Assembly (NCBI GenBank): GCA_039030855.1
Contig: JBCCDJ010000010.1
Location: 62,001-126,000, forward strand
Source: Pikeienuella sp039030855
GTDB lineage: Bacteria > Pseudomonadota > Alphaproteobacteria > Rhodobacterales > Rhodobacteraceae
Direction: 5' to 3'
DNA length: 64,000 nucleotides
Positions 52,681-61,804 of this stretch are shown one piece after another. The number at the start of each line of letters is the position of its first letter. Position 1 is the stretch's first letter. Under the pieces are notes generated by a model. That model saw only the letters and a program-made list of their open reading frames with translations. It did not search any database and had not been told where the DNA came from. The position numbers were made by a program, and so were the translations under genes.

Positions 52681-54828
52681 TTAGCCGCGAATAATCAATG
52701 GCGCGCGCGAAGGCTGTCTTTTCAAGCCGCAGCTAGCGTGTAGGTTGATCGTACGAACAGCGACGACGAGCCGAGTACCCTCCACAATCTTCCCGGCTCG
52801 GAAAGGACTTGTCCCACAGCAAGTCCAATCAGTCCTGACCGAGCGATCACAGATCGCCCGACGCGACGTTCCGGGTAATGCCCCACACCCCGGAACGTCG
52901 CATTTTTGCGTTCGATGGGCCTCCAACGCATCTCTTCTGATTTGCTGCGCGATCACGCCGACGCCATGCTGCGTCTTGTGCCAGCGCACGGGTGCGACGA
53001 TCAGCTCCCACACCGCCAGATAGACGGCGATTGCCCCCAATACCCAGTAGAGCGGCAATGTCGCGATAAAGGGCCAGAGCCGCTTGCGCCCACGATGGGC
53101 AAGGCCGGCAGCCGCCACCACCACCAAGGTCGCGAGAGTAAGGTAGCCCGTCGTCCGGACCATCCAGAGGCCCTCGGCCATTGAATCATGCGCCGGTGCG
53201 CCCGAGATCATGACGCCCAGCGAGACCGCCCAGAGCGCCGGCAACAGCAGATAGCCGGCGACGGCGGACAAAAGCACCACATTGAATCCCAGAAACCCGA
53301 CCGTGCCGAGATCCTGCCAGAGGCGGAGAGGATTGCGCATATGGGTCACCCAGGTCGCCAGATAACCCTTCAACCAGCGTGACCTTTGCCTGATCCAGCT
53401 TCCAACGCGGCTGTTCGCCTCCTCCTCCGTCAGCGATGACGACAGGATGGTGCGCAAGCCGGCACGAGCCAGCGTCATGCCGAGATCCGCATCCTCCGTC
53501 ACGTTATAGCTGTCCCAGCCGCTAACCACGTCGAGCGCGCCGCGCCTGATGAACAGCGACGTCCCGCCCAGCGGCAATGGCAGGCCAAGCCGGGACAGAC
53601 CGGGCAGCATGACGTCGAACCAGCTCGCGTATTCAATCTCGAAACATCGGGTGAGCCAGTTCTCGGTTGAGTTGTAATAGCCGAGACGTGCCTGGATACA
53701 GGCAACATCGGGGGGCGCGTCGGCAAATTGCGCGACGATCTTTCGGACCTGGTCCGGCGCCGGGCGATCCTCCGCATCATAGATGCCGATGATCTCTCCC
53801 TTCGCAAACTCCAAGGCGAAATTCAGCGCCCGTGGTTTGGTCTGCGGTGACCCCTGAGGTGCGATCAGGATATCGACATAGGCGGGCCGGTTCAGCGCCT
53901 GAAAGGCGGCCAGCGTCTCCTCATCGTCAGCTTCGAGGATCAGCTTGATGTCCAGCAGCTCAGCCGGGTAGTCGAGCTGCGCGAGGGAGTGCAGGATCAG
54001 CGGCGCGGTTTCCGGTTCGCAATAAAGCGGGACCAGAATACTGACCGTCGGCAAACGACGAAAGTCGGCGAGCCGCGAAGCATCGATCCTTCGCTCCTTC
54101 CTCGCAGGCAGGCTTCTCATCAGGAAGGCCATGGCCCACATCGCGCCATTCAAGCCGATTATCCCGGCGGCGCAGGTCAGAAACCAGATTGCCGCCGATA
54201 CGGGAGCCATCAGTGCCCCCCCAACCGCAGCAACGATCAACCCGACGAACAGGAGGCGCTGCCAGGCAGTCGCTCCGATTCGGTGGCTGGTCTCATCCGG
54301 TCTGCGTTTGGCGGCGCGCCTTGCCAAAGCGGGACCGAATGCGCCGACCAGTTGGTTCTGGATGGCCCGCTGTTCGGCCAGTGCGACCTGTGGTGTATTT
54401 GTACGGAGCGGCACATCGCGACATCGCGGCCCGCGCCCGTTCGCCTCAGCACTGGCATACTCAGCACTGGCATAGACGACACCTGATTGTGTCGATCGCC
54501 AGGGGATCCGGCGTGTCTCCAGACACTCTTCGAGGCTTGTCGTCTTCCACAGGCGTTCATCGGGTGGGTCTGCGGCGAGGTCGGCAAAGGCGAGGCCCAA
54601 CTGTTCCGCCGCTGCCGCCGCGACGGTTTCGCGGCCAGTTGCCCCTGTCGCCACCAGGATCTCGCCGATCCGCGCGCGGGACCGCGCCTGCAGGGCCAGC
54701 GATCGCGCCAGTTGGTCGGCATCGACAGACCCGTCGCGCAAAAGGATGTCACCGATCCGCGCAGGCCGGACCGACCCACCACGTGCCGCAGCGGGCAGAG
54801 CCCGCTTTTGTTGATCATATGGTGCCAT
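52681..54828 (-). CDS. Membrane glycosyltransferase 2 with GspE-type N-terminal domain and odd tail
   Basis: About 715 residues. Residues 22-90 resemble the type II secretion GspE N-terminal domain (RIGDILLRDGSVDADQL). Two membrane segments follow (near 185-230), then a GT2 domain with VSILVPLYCE, EADDEE, IYDAEDRP and the RQRSRWLKG motif, then four more membrane segments. The protein should end soon after WHKTQHGV, but the frame runs 91 residues further with six Cys and no similarity, through a 13-bp hairpin at 52863-52901. The stop may have been lost by a frameshift or insertion. GGAGGGGG precedes the ATG. Confidence 0.82.
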   Translation of the reverse strand: MAPYDQQKRALPAAARGGSVRPARIGDILLRDGSVDADQLARSLALQARSRARIGEILVATGATGRETVAAAAAEQLGLAFADLAADPPDERLWKTTSLEECLETRRIPWRSTQSGVVYASAEYASAEANGRGPRCRDVPLRTNTPQVALAEQRAIQNQLVGAFGPALARRAAKRRPDETSHRIGATAWQRLLFVGLIVAAVGGALMAPVSAAIWFLTCAAGIIGLNGAMWAMAFLMRSLPARKERRIDASRLADFRRLPTVSILVPLYCEPETAPLILHSLAQLDYPAELLDIKLILEADDEETLAAFQALNRPAYVDILIAPQGSPQTKPRALNFALEFAKGEIIGIYDAEDRPAPDQVRKIVAQFADAPPDVACIQARLGYYNSTENWLTRCFEIEYASWFDVMLPGLSRLGLPLPLGGTSLFIRRGALDVVSGWDSYNVTEDADLGMTLARAGLRTILSSSLTEEEANSRVGSWIRQRSRWLKGYLATWVTHMRNPLRLWQDLGTVGFLGFNVVLLSAVAGYLLLPALWAVSLGVMISGAPAHDSMAEGLWMVRTTGYLTLATLVVVAAAGLAHRGRKRLWPFIATLPLYWVLGAIAVYLAVWELIVAPVRWHKTQHGVGVIAQQIRRDALEAHRTQKCDVPGCGALPGTSRRAICDRSVRTDWTCCGTSPFRAGKIVEGTRLVVAVRTINLHASCGLKRQPSRAPLIIRG
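52863..52905. other. Perfect 13-bp inverted repeat inside a gene end
   Basis: GCGACGTTCCGGG (52863-52875) and CCCGGAACGTCGC (52889-52901) with a 13-base loop. On the plus strand ATTTTTG follows, as in an intrinsic terminator. It lies inside the unusual C-terminal extension of the minus-strand glycosyltransferase gene. Confidence 0.7.
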
Positions 54829-54931
54829 GCACCCCCTCCGGCCACGCCACACACAGCGCAGTAGAAGGACATTCCGTGCGAATCCTTAAGGGACCGTTAA
54901 GCTTAACGACCTATTCAGACTTTCGGATTGG

Positions 54932-56071
54932 TCAGGCCAGTGAGGCGACGAAGCGCTCGAACAGGTAGAAACTGTCCTGGGGGCCGGGGCTCGCCTCCGG
55001 GTGATGCTGCACCGAAAAGACCGGGTGCCCCTTCAGACGAATCCCGCAATTGGAGCCATCGAAGAGCGAGACATGCGTCTCCTCCACGGTGTCCGGAAGG
55101 GATTGCGCGTCAACTGCGAACCCGTGATTCATCGATGTGATCTCCACCTTGCCGGTTTCAATCTCCTTGACGGGATGGTTCGCGCCGTGATGGCCATGGT
55201 TCATCTTGATCGTCTCGCCGCCAAGCGCCAGCGCCAGCATCTGATGACCGAGGCAGATACCGAACACAGGTATGTCCGCGTCTAGGATGCCCTTGATCAT
55301 TGGCACTGCATACTCACCCGTCGCCGCAGGATCACCGGGACCGTTGGACAGGAAGACGCCGTCGGGATCGTGCTGAAGGATTTCTTCAGCCGTTGTCGTC
55401 GCGGGCACGACAACCACATCGGCCCCTGCCGAAGTGAGGCAGCGCAGGATATTCTTCTTGGCACCGAAATCGACCGCGACCACCTTCTTGGCCGGTGCTG
55501 TCTGCCGGTCATACCCTGACGGCCAGGACCATCTCGTCTGGTCCCACTGATAGGTCCGGGTGCAGGACACTTCCTTGGCCAGGTCCGCCCCTTCAAGCCC
55601 GGCAAAGCCTTTGGCGGCGGCGATCAGCGCGTCGGTGTCGATCTGGCCAACCGCAGCGTAGCAGATCGCGGCATGGGGCATGCCCTTGTGCCGGATCGCG
55701 CGGGTCAGCCGGCGCGTGTCTATGCCGCCGATTGCAACCCGTCCCTTGGCTGCCAGCCATCTTGAGAGATCGTCGATCGCGCGCCAGTTGGACGGAACGG
55801 TCGGATCCATCCGCACCACCATGCCCAGTGCGACAGGGTCCAGGGTTTCGTCGTCTTCCGGGTTGGTGCCGGTATTGCCGATATGCGGAAAGGTGAAAGT
55901 GACGATCTGACCCGCGTAGGAAGGGTCGGTCATGATCTCCTGATAGCCGGTCATGGCGGTGTTGAAGCACAGCTCCCCAACCACAGTCGTTTCCGCACCG
56001 AAACCACGGCCCCAGAACAGCGATCCATCAGCCAGAGCGAGGCAAGCGGTCGGCGGTGCGACGTTGGACAT
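54932..56071 (-). CDS. carA: Carbamoyl-phosphate synthase small subunit
   Basis: A 379-residue CarA. The N-terminal domain has LADGSLFWGRGFG and FNTAMTGYQEIMTDPSY; the glutaminase domain has SNGPGDP, GICLGHQMLALA (Cys) and HHPEASPGPQD (His, Glu). It releases ammonia from glutamine for carbamoyl phosphate, needed for arginine and pyrimidines. AGAGGGA before the ATG at 56071 decides the start. The large subunit gene is not in the window. Confidence 0.96.
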   Translation of the reverse strand: MSNVAPPTACLALADGSLFWGRGFGAETTVVGELCFNTAMTGYQEIMTDPSYAGQIVTFTFPHIGNTGTNPEDDETLDPVALGMVVRMDPTVPSNWRAIDDLSRWLAAKGRVAIGGIDTRRLTRAIRHKGMPHAAICYAAVGQIDTDALIAAAKGFAGLEGADLAKEVSCTRTYQWDQTRWSWPSGYDRQTAPAKKVVAVDFGAKKNILRCLTSAGADVVVVPATTTAEEILQHDPDGVFLSNGPGDPAATGEYAVPMIKGILDADIPVFGICLGHQMLALALGGETIKMNHGHHGANHPVKEIETGKVEITSMNHGFAVDAQSLPDTVEETHVSLFDGSNCGIRLKGHPVFSVQHHPEASPGPQDSFYLFERFVASLA

Positions 56072-56223
56072 GGAATCCCTCTCATTCACTGAATCGGGCG
56101 GAAGCTAGAGAAGCAGCCCCGCGCCGTCAACAGCTGCAAAAAGTTTGTAAATGTCATTAATTTCAATATCTTACAGGGCGGCTAGGGGTTTGCGACCAAA
56201 ATCAGCCTCATGTATGGTCTGCG

Positions 56224-56252
56224 CGCCCGGCGGGTGTATGGCCGGGCGTTTT
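56224..56252 (+). terminator. Terminator-like hairpin in the leader of the YqeY-type gene
   Basis: CGCCCGGC and GCCGGGCG form a perfect 8-bp stem with a 9-base loop, followed directly by TTTT. It ends 13 bp before the ATG at 56266. No plus-strand gene ends upstream. It could end a short RNA or work as an attenuator. Confidence 0.55.
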
Positions 56253-56265
56253 GACTGGAGTGATC

Positions 56266-56715
56266 ATGCGAGATCGCATCAATTCTGCACTGAAAGCGGC
56301 CATGAAGGATCAGGAACCGTTGCGTGTCAGCACGCTGCGGCTGATCTGCGCCGCCCTGAACGAGCGGGAAATCGCTGGCCGGGCCGATGATGCCGGCGAG
56401 CTTGATGAAACCGCCGTGATGGAGATCCTCTCCAAGATGGTCAAACAGCGCGAAGAAAGCGCCAAGATTTATTTGGAGAACGGGCGCGAGGAACTCGCCA
56501 AGCAGGAAACCGCTGAGATCAAAGTGATCCGCGAGTTTCTGCCAAAACCGTTGACTGAAGATGCCATTCAGGAAGCCGTCCAAAGCGCGATTGCGGAAAC
56601 GAAGGCATCCAGCATCAAGGACATGGGCAAGGTGATGGCGAAGCTGAAGGCCAACTACACCGGCCGCATGGATTTTTCTGCCGCCGGGGCCGCCGTCAAG
56701 GCCGCGCTGGCCTGA
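56266..56715 (+). CDS. GatB/YqeY-domain protein
   Basis: A 149-residue helical protein of the YqeY family: RDRINSALKAAMKDQEPLRVSTLRLI at the start, EILSKMVKQREESAKIY in the middle and MGKVMAKLKANYTGRMDFSAA at the end. It resembles the C-terminal tail domain of GatB and is thought to bind tRNA. GGAG precedes the ATG at 56266. It is divergent from carA, the normal alphaproteobacterial order. Confidence 0.92.
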   Translation: MRDRINSALKAAMKDQEPLRVSTLRLICAALNEREIAGRADDAGELDETAVMEILSKMVKQREESAKIYLENGREELAKQETAEIKVIREFLPKPLTEDAIQEAVQSAIAETKASSIKDMGKVMAKLKANYTGRMDFSAAGAAVKAALA

Positions 56716-56750
56716 CGACTCTTCCCTGTTTCAGATGCTGGTGAGGGGCG

Positions 56751-57443
56751 TCAGGGCCGGATCGGCCCCATCGCCTCTTCCACCCGTCGGCTGAGCGCAT
56801 CCACGTCCGTCAGGATCAGACCACCGCGGCTCCGCTCCACCACGCCGTCTTTGGCGAGGGCCGAAAGTTCCCGGCTGACAACCTCGCGGCGCGAGGAAAT
56901 GAGGTTCGCCAGGTCTTCCTGTATGGGCGGGGGCGAGACGATTCGCTGATCGGGATGGCCGGACCGGGGCCGCGACTGGCGCAGCAATTCGGCGCAGAGG
57001 CGTTGGCGCGCTGTCAGGAAGGCCTGCTCCGCAAGCCTCTCGTTGATCGTCCGCACACGTTCTGTCAATTTTTCCATGGTGCGCATCGCGATCTTCGGCA
57101 CGGTCGTGGCGATCTCGATGAATACCTCACCCGGCATGACGCAGACTTCGGAATTGTAGAGCGCGATGACAGAGGCGGACCGGCTGCGCCCGTCAATAGC
57201 GGACATCTCGCCAAAGAAGTCACCTTTGTCGAGATGGTTGAGAATCACGTGCCGTCCATAGGCCGAGGACATCAGCACCCGTACTTGCCCCGAAATGATG
57301 AAAAGCACGTCTGCCGAATCGTCGCCATAGTCGACGATCAACTCATGGGCCTCATACGACTTCCATCTGCACCGCTCTGCTGCTTTGGCGGCAGTTTCCG
57401 CCGGCAGCCCGTCAAGCAGCGGTATGCCTGAAAAATCCGACAT
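56751..57443 (-). CDS. Crp/Fnr-family transcriptional regulator
   Basis: A 230-residue regulator. The cyclic-nucleotide-binding fold is at residues 15-130 (VDYGDDSADVLFIISGQVRV, LDKGDFFGEMSAIDGRSRSASV). The FGEMSAIDGRSRSASV loop resembles the cAMP-binding cassette of Crp. The HTH has ISSRREVVSRELSALAKDGVVER. No N-terminal Cys cluster is present, so it is not an oxygen-sensing Fnr. It converges with the YqeY-type gene. Confidence 0.9.
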   Translation of the reverse strand: MSDFSGIPLLDGLPAETAAKAAERCRWKSYEAHELIVDYGDDSADVLFIISGQVRVLMSSAYGRHVILNHLDKGDFFGEMSAIDGRSRSASVIALYNSEVCVMPGEVFIEIATTVPKIAMRTMEKLTERVRTINERLAEQAFLTARQRLCAELLRQSRPRSGHPDQRIVSPPPIQEDLANLISSRREVVSRELSALAKDGVVERSRGGLILTDVDALSRRVEEAMGPIRP

Positions 57444-57569
57444 GCTCTTCCCCGTTCATCTGGTCTCAACCAGTCAGCCCCGAAAGTGAGATAGCACAGC
57501 ATTCGGTCACGGGTCCAACCCTATGATTAAGATGATATAATGCAAGGCTTAAGCACGCCCGCAGGTTGA

Positions 57570-58997
57570 TCAGGTCGCGGCACCGCCAACCGTCAGACCA
57601 TCGATCAGAAGGGTTGGCTGACCGACGCCGACAGGAACGCCCTGGCCGTTCTTGCCGCAGGTGCCGATACCCGGGTCCATCGCCATGTCGTTGCCAATCA
57701 TGCGGACCTTGGTCATGGACGTCGGGCCGTCACCGATCAGGGTGGCTCCCTTCACCGGGTTGAGTACCTTGCCATTTTTCACGCGATAGGCCTCGGTACA
57801 GGAAAAGACGAACTTGCCATTGGTGATGTCGACCTGCCCGCCACCAAATCCGACGGCGTAGATGCCATCTTTCACGGCGGCCACGACATCGCCTGGATCC
57901 GCATCACCGCCCATCATCACGGTATTTGTCATACGCGGCATTGGGATATGAGCAAAACTTTGCCGCCGTCCATTTCCCGTGGGGGCCATGCCCATCAGCC
58001 GCGCGTTCTGACGGTCCTGCATGTAGCCGACGAGGATACCGTCCTCAATCAAGGTCGTCCGGCCTGTCGGTGTGCCTTCATCGTCGAAGGAGAGGGAGCC
58101 GCGCCGATCCGGGATCGTACCATCATCGACGATGGTGACGCCGGGCGCAGCGACCCTTTTGCCCAGGAGGCCTGCGAAAGCAGACGTTTTCTTGCGGTTG
58201 AAGTCACCCTCTAGCCCGTGTCCGACCGCCTCATGCAATAAAATACCGGGCCAGCCACAGCCGAGCGCAACCTCCATCACGCCTGCGGGCGCGTCCTCCG
58301 CCACCAGATTGACCAGCGCGACGCGAAGGGCCTCTTCCGCCTGCGCCTTCCAGGCATCGGGCGCGATCAGAACATCGTAGGAGATCCGACCGCCGCCGCC
58401 GGAAGATCCGGTTTCGCGCCGACCATCCTGTTCAACAATGCAGGAGATGTTCAGTCGTGCCATCGGGCGTGCTTCTGCCAGCGATCCGCCTTCGGGGCGC
58501 AGGATCTCGACCTCCTGCAGATGTCCGCTGAGGGCGACCGATACCTGCACGACGCGTTCATCGCGCGCGCGCAGATAATCGTCGATCTCGCGCAGCAGGT
58601 CGACCTTGGCACCGAATGCCATGCCCGAAAGTGGGCTGTCCTGCACATAGAGGCGGCGATTCGTCTGCTGCGGTGGCTGGGCCAGCGTGCCTGCGCCTTC
58701 CGCCGCGGCCAGCTTGGTTGTCTCCGCCGCGCGGCGCAGTGCAGCTTCGGTCAATTCGGTCGAATGGGCATAGCCTGCAACCGGGCCCGCCACGGCGCGC
58801 AGGCCAAAGCCCTTGGCGCTGTCATAGCTGGCACCGCGCAGGCGGCCATCGTCGAAAACCAGCGATTCAGCGCGGCGGCGTTCGAGAAAAAGCTCACCAT
58901 CATCTGCAGCGCTGGTCGCGTCGCGCAGAATGGAAAGCGCCTCCTGCCTGTCGAGATCAGTTTCGAAGGGGCGGAAAGGGCCGTCTTCCGTAGTCAT
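57570..58997 (-). CDS. tldD: Metalloprotease TldD
   Basis: A 475-residue TldD. The zinc motif is HEAVGHGLEGDF; other conserved blocks are SSGGGGRISYDVL, TSAFAGLLGKRVA, and GTCGKNGQGVPVGVGQPTLLIDG at the end. It works with TldE/PmbA to process small peptides; tldE is not in the window. It is divergent from ctaC, the usual Rhodobacterales order. Confidence 0.95.
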   Translation of the reverse strand: MTTEDGPFRPFETDLDRQEALSILRDATSAADDGELFLERRRAESLVFDDGRLRGASYDSAKGFGLRAVAGPVAGYAHSTELTEAALRRAAETTKLAAAEGAGTLAQPPQQTNRRLYVQDSPLSGMAFGAKVDLLREIDDYLRARDERVVQVSVALSGHLQEVEILRPEGGSLAEARPMARLNISCIVEQDGRRETGSSGGGGRISYDVLIAPDAWKAQAEEALRVALVNLVAEDAPAGVMEVALGCGWPGILLHEAVGHGLEGDFNRKKTSAFAGLLGKRVAAPGVTIVDDGTIPDRRGSLSFDDEGTPTGRTTLIEDGILVGYMQDRQNARLMGMAPTGNGRRQSFAHIPMPRMTNTVMMGGDADPGDVVAAVKDGIYAVGFGGGQVDITNGKFVFSCTEAYRVKNGKVLNPVKGATLIGDGPTSMTKVRMIGNDMAMDPGIGTCGKNGQGVPVGVGQPTLLIDGLTVGGAAT

Positions 58998-59167
58998 TCA
59001 AATCCCTCCGTTTTGTAGACATTTATGCGGTTTAGCGGCTGAATGACGCAATCGCCCAGCTTGCTCTCCGATCTCTGCTATGGTCTTAAACGTGACAAAG
59101 CAGATAAGCGCAATTGCAGAGAAGGCGAGCGCATGACTGCATGAAAATATATCCGGGGGATATCCCA

Positions 59168-60013
59168 ATGCTCAGAACCACAATGACATCGTTGCTCGCG
59201 GGGACAATGGCCGCTCTCTCCGGCATTGCCACGTCCGCGCAGGAAAGCATCGGCAAACCGGTCCCGGACGGAACAGGTTTCCAGCCGGCGGTGACTGAAC
59301 TGATGCGCGATATCGTCTGGTTCGACACGATCCTGCACTGGATCAGCCTCGCGATCGTTGTCTTTGTAACCGTCCTTTTGTTCATCGTGATCTTCAAGTT
59401 CGGCGAGAAGAAGAACCCGACCCCGGCGCGCTTCACCCACAATGCGGCCCTTGAGGTGGCGTGGACCGGCGTTCCCATCGTCATTCTGGTCGTCATTGGC
59501 GCGCTGTCGCTGCCGATCCTGTTCAAACAACTGGATGTCCCCGAAGCGGACGTCACGATCAAGGCGACAGGCAACCAGTGGTACTGGAGCTACGAGTATC
59601 CCGACGAGGAGTTGGAGTTCGAGGCCTACATGCTCGCGAAGGATGAGCTGGAGGAATACGGCTTCGCCGAGGATGAGCACCTCCTTGCCACCGACACATC
59701 GGTCGTCGTCCCGGTAAATTCCAACGTGCACATGCTCGTGACCGGGTCAGATGTCATCCATGCGTGGACCATCCCGGCATTCGGTGTAAAGGTCGATGCG
59801 ATCCCGGGCCGGATCAACGAGCTATGGTTCAACGCCGAACAGGTCGGCACCTATTTCGGCCAGTGTTCTGAACTGTGCGGCAAGGATCATTCCTACATGC
59901 CGATCACCGTCCGGGTTGTCAGCGAGGCAGACTACGCCGCGTGGGTTGAAACCACCCGTTCCGCCCAGGGACTTCCGCCAAAGTCGGACGTCCAATTGGC
60001 CGCTGCCGAGTAA
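59168..60013 (+). CDS. ctaC: Cytochrome c oxidase subunit II
   Basis: A 281-residue subunit II. A signal peptide (TSLLAGTMAALSGIATSAQ), two membrane helices near 55-75 and 100-120, then the cupredoxin domain with the CuA ligands: His198 in DVIHAWTIP, Cys233, Cys237, His241 and Met244 in CSELCGKDHSYM. It receives electrons from cytochrome c. GGGGGA before the ATG at 59168 supports this start; in-frame ATGs at 59141 and above lack a site. Confidence 0.95.
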   Translation: MLRTTMTSLLAGTMAALSGIATSAQESIGKPVPDGTGFQPAVTELMRDIVWFDTILHWISLAIVVFVTVLLFIVIFKFGEKKNPTPARFTHNAALEVAWTGVPIVILVVIGALSLPILFKQLDVPEADVTIKATGNQWYWSYEYPDEELEFEAYMLAKDELEEYGFAEDEHLLATDTSVVVPVNSNVHMLVTGSDVIHAWTIPAFGVKVDAIPGRINELWFNAEQVGTYFGQCSELCGKDHSYMPITVRVVSEADYAAWVETTRSAQGLPPKSDVQLAAAE

Positions 60014-60043
60014 TCGGCCTATCGGCTCGCGATTGGGGGACTG

Positions 60044-61009
60044 ATGGCAAACACCTTTGATATGGACCGCTCGGCGGCTAGTGCCGCGCCGCATGATGCG
60101 GAATTCGGCGATTATTTTGCACTGCTGAAGCCGCGCGTCATGTCGCTCGTGATCTTCACCGCTCTGGTCGGCCTTCTGGTGGCACCGGTATCCGTGCACC
60201 CGCTGATCGGCTTTGCCGCCATCCTCTGCGTTGCGGTGGGTGCGGGTGCGTCCGGTGCCCTGAATATGTGGTGGGATGCCGATATCGACATCAAGATGGC
60301 GCGGACCCGCAACCGGCCCGTGCCGTCAGGGCGCGTCACCGGAGGCGAGGCGCTCTCGGTCGGCCTGGCGCTTTCGATCCTGTCGGTGCCGATGCTCGGC
60401 CTTTTCGCCAACTGGTTCTCGGCAGGCATTCTGGCCTTCACCATCTTCTTCTATGCGGTCATCTACACGATGTGGCTGAAACGCTCCACGCCGCAGAACA
60501 TCGTGATCGGCGGTGCAGCGGGTGCCTTTCCGCCAATGATCGGCTGGGCCATCGCAACGGGCAGCGTGTCGGTCGAAAGCGTGCTGATGTTCGCGATCAT
60601 CTTCCTCTGGACGCCGCCGCATTTCTGGGCGCTCGCGCTTTACAGAAATGGCGATTATGAACGTGCCGTGGTGCCGATGATGCCGGTGGTTGCCGGGGCT
60701 CAGGCCACGCGTCGCCAGATCTTCTGGTACTCGATTGCGCTCTTCGCGGTGGCAGTTGCGCCTGCCTTCACATCCATCGGCGGGGTCGTGTATCTGATCA
60801 TTGCTGGTGTTCTGTCAGCGGAATTTCTGCGGCTGGCGCTTGTTGTCGGTTTCCGCAGCGAAGAGGCTGCGACGGCGGATGGTCACAAGGTTGAGAAACG
60901 CCTCTTCAAGTTCTCCATCCTATATCTTTTCCTGATTTTTGGCGCACTTGCGCTGGAGGCTGCGCTGAGCGCTTTTGGCCTGTCCGTCCCGCTTCCGGTC
61001 CTGCTCTGA
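60044..61009 (+). CDS. ctaB: Heme O synthase (protoheme IX farnesyltransferase)
   Basis: A 321-residue UbiA-type prenyltransferase with about nine membrane helices. NMWWDADIDIKMARTRNRP near residue 80 is the prenyl-diphosphate motif; a second Asp motif is near YRNGDYERA. It adds farnesyl to heme b for heme o/a. It follows ctaC by 30 bp and overlaps the next small gene by TGATG. Confidence 0.95.
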   Translation: MANTFDMDRSAASAAPHDAEFGDYFALLKPRVMSLVIFTALVGLLVAPVSVHPLIGFAAILCVAVGAGASGALNMWWDADIDIKMARTRNRPVPSGRVTGGEALSVGLALSILSVPMLGLFANWFSAGILAFTIFFYAVIYTMWLKRSTPQNIVIGGAAGAFPPMIGWAIATGSVSVESVLMFAIIFLWTPPHFWALALYRNGDYERAVVPMMPVVAGAQATRRQIFWYSIALFAVAVAPAFTSIGGVVYLIIAGVLSAEFLRLALVVGFRSEEAATADGHKVEKRLFKFSILYLFLIFGALALEAALSAFGLSVPLPVLL

Positions 61010-61173
61010 TGATCGGCCGCGAGGAACATGACCTGCACAGACGCCGCCGGGGCCGTAACATGGCCCTTGGTGCGCTACTGATCGGCTTTGTCGCGCTTCT
61101 CTTCGGTGTTACGATCGCCAAACTCGGTGACAATGTCATCAAGCCTGAAATGAGCTGGAGCGAAAGCGAATGA
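61009..61173 (+). CDS. Small membrane protein of the cytochrome oxidase cluster (CtaF-like)
   Basis: A 54-residue single-pass protein. It has a basic start (HDLHRRRRGRN), one membrane helix (ALGALLIGFVALLFGVTIAKL) and a short tail ending in MSWSESE. Start and stop overlap ctaB (TGATG) and ctaG (ATGA), so it is surely translated with them. Similar short proteins occupy this place in Rhodobacter and Paracoccus cta operons. Its function is not settled. Confidence 0.8.
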   Translation: MIGREEHDLHRRRRGRNMALGALLIGFVALLFGVTIAKLGDNVIKPEMSWSESE

Positions 61174-61775
61174 ACGCAGATCGCCTCAATCGACGGACGA
61201 TGGTGGGCCTTGCCGGGCTCGGGTTCTTCATGCTCGGCATGTCTTTCGCGGCAGTCCCGCTTTACGATCTTTTCTGCCGCGTGACCGGTTATGGCGGCAC
61301 CACGTCGGTGGCTGAGGCCGCACCGGATCAGATACTCGACAAAGTGGTTACCGTCCGCTTTGATGCGTCCAAGGACCGGGATATGGCCTGGGATTTCAGA
61401 CCCGTTCAGACTGAGATGAAGATCAGGATCGGGGAAACGGGTCTCGCCTTTTACGAAGCCCACAATCCGACAGACCGACCGATCGCAGGTACTGCCAGCT
61501 TTAACGTCGCGCCTTTCTCGGCAGGCGGCTATTTTTCGAAGATAGAATGCTTCTGCTTTACCGAACAGGTGCTGGCCCCCGGCCAGACCGTGCAGATGCC
61601 GGTAACGTTCTTTGTCGATCCCGAGATTATGGACGATGACGAGGCCAGCCTGATCCACACGATCACGTTGTCCTACACGTTCCACGAGACCGATTTGCCC
61701 GAACCGGACGAGACCGCCGCGAATGTGGGCGAGACCCCGACGGATGGTGTTGACGACGCAGGCCCTGCCGGGTGA
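61170..61775 (+). CDS. ctaG: Cytochrome oxidase copper chaperone Cox11/CtaG
   Basis: A 201-residue Cox11. One N-terminal membrane helix (residues 11-30), then PLYDLFCRVTGYGGT with Cys36, and the copper motif IECFCFTEQ with Cys127 and Cys129. It delivers copper to the CuB site of subunit I. The tail after residue 180 is acidic and variable. It overlaps the small gene upstream by ATGA. Confidence 0.95.
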   Translation: MNADRLNRRTMVGLAGLGFFMLGMSFAAVPLYDLFCRVTGYGGTTSVAEAAPDQILDKVVTVRFDASKDRDMAWDFRPVQTEMKIRIGETGLAFYEAHNPTDRPIAGTASFNVAPFSAGGYFSKIECFCFTEQVLAPGQTVQMPVTFFVDPEIMDDDEASLIHTITLSYTFHETDLPEPDETAANVGETPTDGVDDAGPAG

Positions 61776-61804
61776 ATTAGGCGATAGAAGCCAAGGGGGA
61801 TCCA

